From contig NZ_QNQU01000039.1 in the NCBI RefSeq assembly GCF_003315595.1, positions 1 through 33,396 of the forward strand: a stretch of 33,396 nt of DNA. The letters are read 5' to 3'. The DNA is from Pedobacter miscanthi. Lineage in GTDB: Bacteria > Bacteroidota > Bacteroidia > Sphingobacteriales > Sphingobacteriaceae. Position numbers and translations under genes: made by a program. This document shows positions 1 through 7,378 of the stretch, one piece after another; position 1 is the first letter of the stretch, and every line of letters begins with the position of its first letter. The notes under the pieces are model-generated. The model saw only the letters and a program-made list of their open reading frames with translations, had not been told where the DNA came from and searched no databases.

Positions 1-452
1 TACCAGACTTATAAATAGCTTAAGTTAATAGCATTGGTGTCCTCACGAACCGCTTTATTGGTTTTTATTTGCCATGGATGCACTTAAAACACGGAAAACC
101 CTTTTCATTAAATACACTCGCTATTAAACCGTAAATAGCAGCACCAGCCCTTATTAAATAAACCTGATCGGAACGAACACGATCCCGATTTTTCATCGGG
201 AGAGTAAAGTGCAGAGCAGGACCAACCCAAACCGATTGAAACAGGAACCTGCTTTCCAAATCCTTAAACCCATACTGCATTACTCACTGTCATACAAATA
301 GTTAACAATCCAGCCCTATACTTTTTTCTCTCAAAACAATTTCCATTCATTTTTTGTAGTTAGGCTAAGCGTTTCCCTACAGTAAAAATATTTTTATTAA
401 GGATTAATTCTCGATTTAAAATTACATTTTTGCAAAAATTATTTAAAAGTAA
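1..452. other. Gene-free left edge with degenerate repeats
   Basis: No convincing gene is seen in the first 452 bases. Positions 36-51 hold a degenerate half of the GGTTCGTG...CACGAACC palindrome that is intact at 3713-3732, and 157-223 hold a copy of the mosaic hairpin element. A 71-codon minus-strand reading frame at 65-280 runs through that repeat and has no protein-like character. The last 40 bases before the decarboxylase are AT-rich and contain TACATTTT (423-430), a weak match to the Bacteroidota -7 box without a clear -33 box. Confidence 0.6.
157..223 (+). repeat. Mosaic hairpin element, copy 1
   Basis: The left flank AAACCTGATCGGAA and right flank GCAGAGCAGGAC match the constant flanks of the other copies. 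The core is a hairpin with arms ATCCCGAT and ATCGGGA around TTTTC (about 182-201). The flanks are shared with copies at 12869, 26761, 27195 and 33290, but the core hairpin differs from all of them. Confidence 0.6.
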
Positions 453-1841
453 ATGCAGAGTTACTCAGAATTTCTTGATCTAAGTGTTGGTTTCCCTCAG
501 GAGGGTTTCGATGTTATAGATGATGAATTATATTTTCAGGATTTAAACCTGATGGAAATGATCGAAACCTACGGTACTCCCCTACGTTTCACGTACTTAC
601 CAATGGTAAGTAAGAAGATTCAGCAGGCGAAGATTCTTTTCCAGACCGCTATTTTAAAGAACAATTACCGCGGTGATTATAAGTACTGCTATTGTACTAA
701 AAGCTCGCATTTTAAACATATTGTAGAAGAAGCTTTAAAAAATAACATTCACCTGGAAACTTCTTCGGCTTTTGATATGCCGATGGTTGATGCTTTGGAG
801 AAAAAAGGGGTGTTAACTAAAGATACCACCATTATCTGTAACGGTTTTAAAACCTACCAGTACAAACAGTATATCATTGATATGCTGCACGATGGTTATA
901 CCAATATTATCCCGGTTTTAGACAACAAAGAAGAGTTTAATCTTTTTGATGATGAGGTTGATATTGATACACCTTGTAACCTGGGTATCCGTATCGCAGC
1001 AGAAGAGCAACCAGATTCGCAGTTCTATACTTCGCGTTTGGGTGTGCGTATGGAAGATATTATAGATTTTTACAACAATAAAATCGTTCATAACCCTAAC
1101 TTCAGGGTTAAGTTATTGCACTTCTTTATTAACTCTGGGATTACCGATTCGCCATATTACTGGAACGAGCTGGAGAAATACGTAACACTTTATTGCAAAT
1201 TCAAAAAAATCAATCCTGATTTAGATACCCTTGATATTGGTGGTGGTATGCCATTTAAAGATTCGCTGGTTTTTGATTTCGATTACGAATACATGGTAAA
1301 CGAGATTGTTAAAAGGATCAAGGAAATCTGTGCCATCCACGATGTAATGGAACCGGATATCATTACCGAATTTGGTAAATATACTGTGGCCGAAGCATCA
1401 GGAATTCTTTACAAAGTATTGGGCCGTAAACAACAGAACGATCGCGAGCGCTGGTTGATGCTGGATGGTTCGTTCATTACCAACTTACCGGATGTTTGGG
1501 CATTAAACCAAAAATACATCTTATTACCGATCAACAACTGGGATGCCGAATACGAACGTGTTAATTTAGGTGGCATTACCTGCGACGGACAGGATTACTA
1601 TAATCAGGAAGCGCACATGAACAGTGTATTTATGCCTAAAACACGTAAGGTACAGTATTTAGGTTTCTTCCATACGGGTGCTTACCAGGAGGTATTGAGT
1701 GGTTATGGTGGTATTCACCACTGTTTATTGCCTAGTCCAAAACACGTTTTAATCCGCAGAAACCGCGATGAAAGTTTCAACTTCGAGGTTTTTGGAGAAG
1801 AACAGAACAGTAAGCAGGTATTAAAGATACTGGGTTACTAA
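453..1841 (+). CDS. speA: Arginine decarboxylase-like PLP enzyme (fold III)
   Basis: A 462-residue PLP-dependent decarboxylase of the alanine racemase/ornithine decarboxylase fold, of the compact Bacteroidota arginine decarboxylase type. It would convert arginine to agmatine in the cytoplasm, the first step of putrescine/spermidine synthesis. Visible signs are the PLP-lysine context YCTKSS (Lys83), His223 in LLHFFINSG, the phosphate-binding loop DIGGGMP (261-267), ITEFGKYTVAEAS (about 304-316) in place of the usual EPGR segment, and the C-terminal active-site motif ITCDGQD with Cys377, followed by FHTGAY. The length is much shorter than the roughly 630-residue proteobacterial SpeA but normal for this lineage. 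It stands alone, followed by an intrinsic terminator at 1913-1946. Substrate choice (arginine rather than another diamino acid) is inferred from family resemblance only. The ATG at 453 is the first in frame after an AT-rich leader. Confidence 0.85.
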   Translation: MQSYSEFLDLSVGFPQEGFDVIDDELYFQDLNLMEMIETYGTPLRFTYLPMVSKKIQQAKILFQTAILKNNYRGDYKYCYCTKSSHFKHIVEEALKNNIHLETSSAFDMPMVDALEKKGVLTKDTTIICNGFKTYQYKQYIIDMLHDGYTNIIPVLDNKEEFNLFDDEVDIDTPCNLGIRIAAEEQPDSQFYTSRLGVRMEDIIDFYNNKIVHNPNFRVKLLHFFINSGITDSPYYWNELEKYVTLYCKFKKINPDLDTLDIGGGMPFKDSLVFDFDYEYMVNEIVKRIKEICAIHDVMEPDIITEFGKYTVAEASGILYKVLGRKQQNDRERWLMLDGSFITNLPDVWALNQKYILLPINNWDAEYERVNLGGITCDGQDYYNQEAHMNSVFMPKTRKVQYLGFFHTGAYQEVLSGYGGIHHCLLPSPKHVLIRRNRDESFNFEVFGEEQNSKQVLKILGY

Positions 1842-1912
1842 TTCAGTTTTCAGTTGGGAGTTTGCGGTTTGCAAATACTTGAAAATGTAAAATTTTATAT
1901 CACATGATACAG

Positions 1913-1946
1913 ATACCTCAGTTTTTTAAACTGGGGTATTTTTTTT
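1913..1946 (+). terminator. Intrinsic terminator after speA
   Basis: The stem TACCTCAGTTT / AAACTGGGGTA (11 pairs, one G-U) closes a three-base loop and is followed directly by eight T residues. It lies 70 bases after the decarboxylase stop codon on the same strand. Confidence 0.85.
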
Positions 1947-2011
1947 ATATTTATTTAACTGCTAAAATGATTAAGAGCGTGACTTTGAAGAGCACTATTT
2001 ATTCTCTCCTC

Positions 2012-2032
2012 ACCCTGAATTCATTTCAGGGT
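2012..2032. repeat. ACCCTGAA palindrome
   Basis: Arms ACCCTGAA and TTCAGGGT flank a five-base loop. The same arms recur at 16804-16824 (ACCCTGAAC/GTTCAGGGT), so this is a dispersed REP-like palindrome rather than a terminator; no T-run follows. Confidence 0.6.
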
Positions 2033-2091
2033 CTTTATAGCGGTAAGATGCTGACTACGAAGCAGCTATTAGACCTTTAAAAACGATAAAA

Positions 2092-2120
2092 ACGGCTAAT
2101 AAAATAAATTCGATAGCCGT
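2092..2120. repeat. Hairpin with 7-bp arms
   Basis: Arms ACGGCTA (2092-2098) and TAGCCGT (2114-2120) enclose a 15-base AT-rich loop, 58 bases before the DUF433 start. It could be a leader structure of that gene or another dispersed palindrome; nothing decides between these. Confidence 0.4.
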
Positions 2121-2177
2121 CGGATCAACGTGACGACCGTTATTAAATAATTGAATTAAAAAATTATATAACCGAAT

Positions 2178-2414
2178 ATGGCAAAAGAGCAAATCAAGTT
2201 ATTTGATCGAATCACTTCTACAGATGGTTTGATGGGTGGAAAACCAACCATACGCGGATTAAGGTTTCCAGTTTCTGATATACTTGAACTATTGGCAGCC
2301 GGCATGAATGAAAAACAAATCCTAGAGGAACATCCGGTATTAGAAAAAGAGGATATTAAGTCAGCCCTGTTATACTCCGCTCAAAAAGTTAATGAGGATT
2401 TCCTATCGGAATAA
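2178..2414 (+). CDS. DUF433 family protein (antitoxin-like)
   Basis: A 78-residue small protein of the DUF433 family, a winged-helix-like fold often found as the antitoxin partner of DUF5615 (PIN-like) toxins. The family signature is visible: GLMGGKPTIRGLRFPVSDIL (about 17-36) followed by AGMNEKQILEEHPVLEKEDIKSALLYSAQ, which fits the usual pattern of an (A)G-x-ILE-x-P-L-EDI-x-ALLYA ending. Normally the toxin gene overlaps or follows closely. Here the 143 bases after the stop contain no reading frame that looks like a PIN toxin, and the next gene is the unrelated DUF72 protein. It is either an orphan antitoxin or a stand-alone regulator. The start ATG follows an AT-rich stretch and sets the typical family length. 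Confidence 0.8.
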   Translation: MAKEQIKLFDRITSTDGLMGGKPTIRGLRFPVSDILELLAAGMNEKQILEEHPVLEKEDIKSALLYSAQKVNEDFLSE

Positions 2415-2557
2415 TTGAGTGTTTTCAGTACAAACTTTCCACAATAGATAAAGCAAAGAACAAGTTTCTTATTTTTACAATATGCAAATACCTTGGTTCA
2501 ACAGGCTAAGGTAGTTATTGCCTTTAACCTTTTACCTTACACCTAAAACCTTTAAAA

Positions 2558-3454
2558 ATGCAATTCGGTAAAGTAGACGACCCTTCAATCATAGATTATA
2601 CCCTTCCGGCTGATGCGCCTGAAACAGCAGCAGTATTAAAAGCAAATAAACCTAAACAGGATTTTAAAGCTTTTGTGGGCTGTGCTAAATGGAACAAAGC
2701 CGATTTAAAAGGCTTTTATCCAAAAGGGACTAAAGATGAATTAACCTACTATTCAACCCAGTTTAATTCGATCGAACTAAATGCTACCTTTTACGGTATG
2801 CCAACCAGCGAGCAGGTAATTACCTGGACGCAAAAAACACCTGCAGATTTTAAGTTTTTCCCTAAGCTCACCAATACCATCAGTCACTTTAAAAGGCTGA
2901 TCAATGTTAAAGAACCTGTTGAGCAATATTGCGATGCCATCAGTAATTTCGAAGATAAACTGGGCATGGCTTTTCTTCAGCTTCACGATAATTTTAAACC
3001 CAAGGATTTCGAAAGGTTAAAAATTGTAATCAACGAATTTCCAAAAGTAATTCCATTAGGTGTTGAGGTAAGAAATACAGAATGGTTTACCAATCCTGCC
3101 ATTGCAAACGAATTTGCCAAACTATTCGAAGATAATGGTATAGCCAATATTATTGTGGATACATCTGGCAGAAGGGATATGCTGCACATGCGCTTAACTA
3201 CACCAACGGCTTTTGTACGTTTTGTAGGTGCCAATGACGATGAAATCGATAAAAAACGCCTGGACGATTGGATCGAGAGAATTGTAAGCTGGAAAGAACA
3301 GGGATTACAGAACCTTTACTTTTTTGTACACCAGAATGTAGAGCTTTCATCTCCTTTATTTTCTGCTTATTTTACCGATAAACTGAATAAAGCAGTTGGA
3401 ACCGATTTAAAAATACCAATAATGGCGAATCAGGCTTCGCCTTCTTTATTCTAG
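2558..3454 (+). CDS. DUF72 (YecE-like) family protein
   Basis: A 298-residue DUF72 protein, a TIM-barrel family (E. coli YecE) without a firmly established reaction. Visible family features are the first strand FVGCAKWNKADLKGFYPKG (about 39-57), the YYSTQFNSIELNATFYGMP block (65-83) with the conserved N-x-TFY, FKFFPKLTNTISH (105-117), GMAFLQLHDNF, VEVRNTEWF and, near the C-terminus, LYFFVHQN. The length fits the family. The leader contains a low-complexity stretch (2521-2553) of ACCTTT-like units of the kind scattered through the window, so this gene's promoter is not recognisable. It does not appear to share a transcript with its neighbours: DUF433 ends 143 bases before it and the hairpin array follows. 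A weak hairpin AACTTT/AAAGTT plus TTT at 3454-3478 could be a poor terminator. Confidence 0.85.
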   Translation: MQFGKVDDPSIIDYTLPADAPETAAVLKANKPKQDFKAFVGCAKWNKADLKGFYPKGTKDELTYYSTQFNSIELNATFYGMPTSEQVITWTQKTPADFKFFPKLTNTISHFKRLINVKEPVEQYCDAISNFEDKLGMAFLQLHDNFKPKDFERLKIVINEFPKVIPLGVEVRNTEWFTNPAIANEFAKLFEDNGIANIIVDTSGRRDMLHMRLTTPTAFVRFVGANDDEIDKKRLDDWIERIVSWKEQGLQNLYFFVHQNVELSSPLFSAYFTDKLNKAVGTDLKIPIMANQASPSLF

Positions 3455-3494
3455 AACTTTATAAACCCCAAAGTTTTTAACAAGAAAAATGCTT

Positions 3495-3732
3495 GCACTC
3501 GTTTCCAAACGAGTGCATAAATAGCTCTACGATTTTATCGTTGGTAAACGACAAACTATTAAACGCTCGTTGAGAAAAGAGCGTAAGCTGAAATTGTTAG
3601 TCGAGATTTGCAATCTCGTCTCAATGAGCTGTGGATTTGCAATCCACCTTAAAGGATTAAAAATCCTTAGTTCTAAAATCGGGATTACAAATCCCGACTA
3701 ACACTCGCTATGGGTTCGTGTCGCCACGAACC
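3495..3732. repeat. Cluster of consecutive hairpins
   Basis: At least seven palindromes lie one after the other: GCACTCGTTT/AAACGAGTGC (3495-3516), TCGTT/AACGA (3538-3551), ACGCTC/GAGCGT (3563-3584), CGAGATT/AATCTCG (3602-3618), GTGGATT/AATCCAC (3631-3647), AAGGATT/AATCCTT (3652-3668), TCGGGATT/AATCCCGA (3679-3697) and GGTTCGTG/CACGAACC (3713-3732). Four of them share the core GATT-N3-AATC, differing only in the outer bases, each with compensating changes in both arms. The stretch lies between the convergent ends of the DUF72 and DUF1579 genes. Confidence 0.8.
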
Positions 3733-3745
3733 ATTTTCTAAAAAC

Positions 3746-4243
3746 CTATATTTTTCTATAAACCGTTTCCGTCGCCTTTGCCTCTTCCCCTTCCGGTGAA
3801 ACATTATACGCGGTTAATACAAATTCATCATCTCCAACAATTTCTAAAGTAGTGCGCCAGCCCCAAAGCTGTTCCCCATACTCAGGACTCCCATATTCTC
3901 CAAAAACCGAGAAACCATTTGCAGTGGCTTCTCCGCTTGATAACATGATCTGCGTACCCATATGAAAACTATCCACCCAGGTGGTTGTAAACCTTTGATA
4001 CGGAATATCAAAACCGATGATCATTTTGCCTTCAAACGGTTTTCCCTCCAAACTGCCATGATAATCAACCGAAATAAAACGGCTGCCTAAAATGGATGTG
4101 ATTTGGGCTTCAGATGAAGATTCGTCTGCCAAAACATCTTTTTCGAACCAGGTTTTGGTTGTTCCCTGCCAGTTACCGATTAACCGTTGAAGTTGTTGAT
4201 GAGCGCCATCTGTTAAAGATTGCTCGAATTTGCTTGTCGCCAT
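3746..4243 (-). CDS. DUF1579 domain protein
   Basis: A 165-residue cytoplasmic protein of the DUF1579 family, which has a lipocalin-like beta-barrel appearance and no established function. Recognisable are LQRLIGNWQGTTKTWF near residue 18, EAQITSILGSRFISVDYHGSLEGKPFEGKMIIGFD in the middle (broken here into alternating beta-strands), YQRFTTTWVDSFHMGTQIMLSSG, and the closing LTAYNVSPEGEEAKATETVYRK. No signal peptide is visible, unlike some family members. It is divergent from the exonuclease gene with a 96-base AT-rich spacer that contains ATT/AAATTGTT low-complexity units. The start ATG is the only sensible one at this end. Confidence 0.8.
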   Translation of the reverse strand: MATSKFEQSLTDGAHQQLQRLIGNWQGTTKTWFEKDVLADESSSEAQITSILGSRFISVDYHGSLEGKPFEGKMIIGFDIPYQRFTTTWVDSFHMGTQIMLSSGEATANGFSVFGEYGSPEYGEQLWGWRTTLEIVGDDEFVLTAYNVSPEGEEAKATETVYRKI

Positions 4244-4339
4244 AAATCAAACTTATAAAATATAGTTGTAATGTTTAATGGTTTGCATAGAAGATTTTGA
4301 ATTGAAAATTGTAAATTGTTAATTGAAAATTACTGATGT

Positions 4340-5053
4340 ATGCTAAAAACGTTGGATCTCAATCAGGTAATGGTTATCGATATCGAAACTGTTCCGCAAT
4401 ACCCCTCATTTCAGGATGTTCCCCCGCATTTACAGGAACTTTGGGAGCAAAAAACACATTATCAGCGAAGCGCTGACCAAAGTCCTGAAGATTTTTACGA
4501 AAAAGCAGGTATTATGGCCGAATTCGGTAAAATTATCTGTATTAGTTTAGGAATTTTTAATGTACAAGATCAATCTTATTCCCTGCGGATCAAATCTATT
4601 TTTGGTCACGACGAAAAAGAAATGCTTTTGCAGTTTTCCAGTCTCTTAAGCAAACAAGCGCCTACTTTAATGTTCTGTGCCCATAACGGAAAGGAATTCG
4701 ATTTCCCTTATTTATGCCGCAGGTTATTGGTTAACGGCATTGAAATTCCGGTTCAGCTGCAGCTTTCAGGCAAAAAACCGTGGGAAGTAAACCATATCGA
4801 TACCATGGAGCTCTGGAAATTCGGCGATTATAAACATTTTACTTCCTTAAACCTTTTGGCTGCAATTTTGGATATCCCTACTCCAAAAGATGATATTAAC
4901 GGATCTCAGGTCAGGCAGGTTTATTATGAAGAAAAAAACCTCGATCGGATAGTAACCTATTGCCAGAAAGATGTAATTACTACCGCGCAGGTGCTGTTAA
5001 AATTTAAAGGAATGGATATAATTTCAGCAGAAAATGTTACCATTGTAACCTGA
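4340..5053 (+). CDS. DnaQ-like 3'-5' exonuclease (PolB-exo2 type)
   Basis: A 237-residue protein of the predicted 3'-5' exonuclease family related to the proofreading domain of DNA polymerase B. All three acidic motifs are seen: Exo I DIET (Asp14, Glu16), Exo II HNGKEFDFPYL (Asn116, Asp121) and Exo III YCQKD (Tyr207, Asp211). It would remove nucleotides from 3' ends with two metal ions. There is no polymerase domain. Its stop codon overlaps the ABC protein start by one base (TGATG), so the two genes are almost certainly translated from one message, although no functional link between them is obvious. The specific DNA or RNA substrate cannot be read from the sequence. Confidence 0.85.
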   Translation: MLKTLDLNQVMVIDIETVPQYPSFQDVPPHLQELWEQKTHYQRSADQSPEDFYEKAGIMAEFGKIICISLGIFNVQDQSYSLRIKSIFGHDEKEMLLQFSSLLSKQAPTLMFCAHNGKEFDFPYLCRRLLVNGIEIPVQLQLSGKKPWEVNHIDTMELWKFGDYKHFTSLNLLAAILDIPTPKDDINGSQVRQVYYEEKNLDRIVTYCQKDVITTAQVLLKFKGMDIISAENVTIVT

Positions 5054-6756
5054 TGCTAAACGTTGAAAACCTAAATATCGATTTTTATAACCAGGAAGAA
5101 AAAACCTGGTTCAAAGCCGTTAAACAAATCAGTTTTAATGTAAAAAAAGGAACGGTTTTAGGTATCGTGGGCGAATCGGGCTCCGGAAAATCGGTTACCT
5201 CTTTTTCCATTATGCGTTTGCACGATGAAAAGACTGCAAAAATTACGGGTGATATCGATTTTGAGAATGTCAGCCTCCTTAACCTTGGCACCAATGAAAT
5301 CCGCCAGATCAGAGGTAACCAGATCTCGATGATTTTTCAGGAACCGATGACTTCCCTCAACCCTGTTTTTACGTGTGGCGATCAGGTAGCGGAAGCTATT
5401 ATGCTGCATAGAAAAGTAGATAAGGCTGAAGCCAGAAAACATACCATAGCTCTTTTTAACGAGGTACAGTTACCCCGTCCTGAAAAAATATTCGATAGTT
5501 ACCCGCATCAGATTTCCGGCGGACAAAAACAACGGGTCATGATTGCGATGGCATTAAGCTGCGACCCTAAATTATTAATCGCCGATGAGCCCACCACCGC
5601 ATTGGATGTAACCGTCCAGAAAACAATTCTTCAGTTGCTCTTAAAACTGAAAACTGAACGGAACATGGCCATGATCTTTATTTCGCACGATTTAGGTGTG
5701 GTAAACGAAATTGCCGATGAAGTTGCGGTAATGTACAAGGGTGAAATTGTAGAACAGGGACCTGCAAAATCCATTTTTGAGAATCCCCGGCATCCTTATA
5801 CCAAAGGTTTACTGGCCTGTCGCCCTTCCCCTGCCCTGCAGTTAAAGAAATTGCCAGTTGTGGGCGATTTCCTTACCGGAAAAATTGACGATGCCACAGC
5901 GCATTTAAAAGCTTCGAACCAATTAACCGAGACAGAAATTGCAGCAAGAAGAGAAAAATTATATGCACAAAAACCGCTTCTCCAGATAAAAGACCTCTGC
6001 ACCTGGTATCCAATCAGTAACGGCCTTTTCAGTAAAACTACCGATTATGTTAAAGCCGTTGATCAATTGAATTTTGAGGTTTTCCCGGGTGAAACACTGG
6101 GATTGGTAGGCGAATCAGGTTGTGGCAAAACCACATTAGGCCGCACCATTTTAAGGTTGATCCAGCCAACTTCTGGTCAGATTATTTTTAACGGAGAAGA
6201 TATTACACATATTAGCAAAACTGATCTGCGGAAATTAAGAAAAGACATTCAGATCATTTTTCAGGATCCTTATGCTTCTTTAAATCCGCGTTTAAGCATT
6301 GGCCAATCTATTTTAGAACCTTTACAGGTACATAAACTATACCGTAATGATGCCGAACGCAAACAAAAAGTGCTGGATCTCCTCAATAAAGTAGGCTTAA
6401 AAGAAGAACACTTTAACCGCTATCCACACGAATTCAGCGGCGGACAAAGACAACGTGTGGTCATCGCCAGGGCTTTGGCTTTAGAACCTAAATTTATCAT
6501 CTGCGACGAATCGGTTTCTGCCCTCGACGTTTCAGTACAGGCACAGGTTTTAAACCTGATCAGAGATCTGCAACAAGAATTCGGCCTCACCTACATTTTC
6601 ATCTCACACGATCTGGCTGTAGTTAAACATATTTCAGACCGTATTCTGGTAATGAATAAAGGCAAAATCGAAGAAGAAGGTTTCCCTGAACAGATATTTA
6701 ATGCGCCCAAAGCTGAATACACGAAGAAACTAATTGAGGCTATTCCGGGGAATTGA
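5053..6756 (+). CDS. Fused double-ATPase ABC protein (DppD-DppF / YejF type)
   Basis: A 567-residue protein with two complete ABC ATPase domains in tandem, the arrangement of peptide/oligopeptide importer ATPases fused into one chain. Domain 1 has Walker A GESGSGKS (40-47), Q-loop context IFQEPMTSLNP, signature SGGQKQR (from 155), Walker B LLIADEPTTALD and switch His in ISHDLG. Domain 2 has GESGCGKT (353-360), IFQDPYASLNP, SGGQRQR (from 462), FIICDESVSALD and ISHDLA. The oligopeptide-type linker with CRPSP follows domain 1. Both sites look catalytically intact. No permease or binding-protein gene is present nearby, so partners must be encoded elsewhere. The gene overlaps the exonuclease stop by one base. 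A 7-bp microsatellite begins 40 bases after its stop. Confidence 0.88.
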   Translation: MLNVENLNIDFYNQEEKTWFKAVKQISFNVKKGTVLGIVGESGSGKSVTSFSIMRLHDEKTAKITGDIDFENVSLLNLGTNEIRQIRGNQISMIFQEPMTSLNPVFTCGDQVAEAIMLHRKVDKAEARKHTIALFNEVQLPRPEKIFDSYPHQISGGQKQRVMIAMALSCDPKLLIADEPTTALDVTVQKTILQLLLKLKTERNMAMIFISHDLGVVNEIADEVAVMYKGEIVEQGPAKSIFENPRHPYTKGLLACRPSPALQLKKLPVVGDFLTGKIDDATAHLKASNQLTETEIAARREKLYAQKPLLQIKDLCTWYPISNGLFSKTTDYVKAVDQLNFEVFPGETLGLVGESGCGKTTLGRTILRLIQPTSGQIIFNGEDITHISKTDLRKLRKDIQIIFQDPYASLNPRLSIGQSILEPLQVHKLYRNDAERKQKVLDLLNKVGLKEEHFNRYPHEFSGGQRQRVVIARALALEPKFIICDESVSALDVSVQAQVLNLIRDLQQEFGLTYIFISHDLAVVKHISDRILVMNKGKIEEEGFPEQIFNAPKAEYTKKLIEAIPGN

Positions 6757-6795
6757 TGTAAAATGGAAAATGTGAGATGGAAAATGGTGTTTATA

Positions 6796-6884
<89 letters not shown>

Positions 6885-6970
6885 AATGGAAAGGTATCCT
6901 GAATAAAGGTTTAATATGGCAAAAAATATTTAATCAATTTTCAGTTAACAGTTTAGAACCAACAATCTGG

Positions 6971-7063
6971 TTTACGATTAACCAATTTATAAATTTAACC
7001 GATTAACCATCTGGCCGGTAACAATCTAGCCATCTAACAATTAAGGAATCTGATTTACAATTA
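6971..7063. repeat. 93-bp direct repeat, copy 1
   Basis: Matches 7157-7249 at 89 of 93 positions with no gaps by eye. It contains TTAACCGATTAACC and CATCTGGCCGGTAACAATC. The bases between the copies repeat parts of the same words. Confidence 0.85.
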
Positions 7064-7156
7064 ACCGATTTAAACAATTAATCAATTTTCAGTTAACAGT
7101 TTTCAATTTACAGTTTACATCCAACAATGTAGCCATCTAACAATTAAGCAATTTGA

Positions 7157-7249
7157 TTTACAATTAACCAATTTATACATTTAACCGATTAACCATCTGG
7201 CCGGTAACAATCTAGCCATCTAACAATTAAGCAATCTGGTTTACAATTA
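7157..7249. repeat. 93-bp direct repeat, copy 2
   Basis: Second copy of the unit at 6971-7063, shifted by 186 bases, which is exactly twice 93. This suggests that the bases between (7064-7156) are a more diverged middle unit of the same length. Confidence 0.85.
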
Positions 7250-7378
7250 TCCACAACTCCACCAATACGAATGGCAAATGAACAAATGACAAATGAACCA
7301 TTGAACTACCTTCATTATCCATTTTCCATCCCCCATCTTACATAATTTCCGTATCTTCGGTAAATTCAGTATTAGCGT

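Noticed and set aside
65..280. 71-codon minus-strand open frame at the left edge
   Set aside because: It runs through a mosaic repeat element, has no start context and no recognisable protein features.
3713..3732. GGTTCGTG/CACGAACC palindrome as a terminator of DUF1579 or DUF72
   Set aside because: No T-run follows on either strand, and related palindromes occur elsewhere as repeats.
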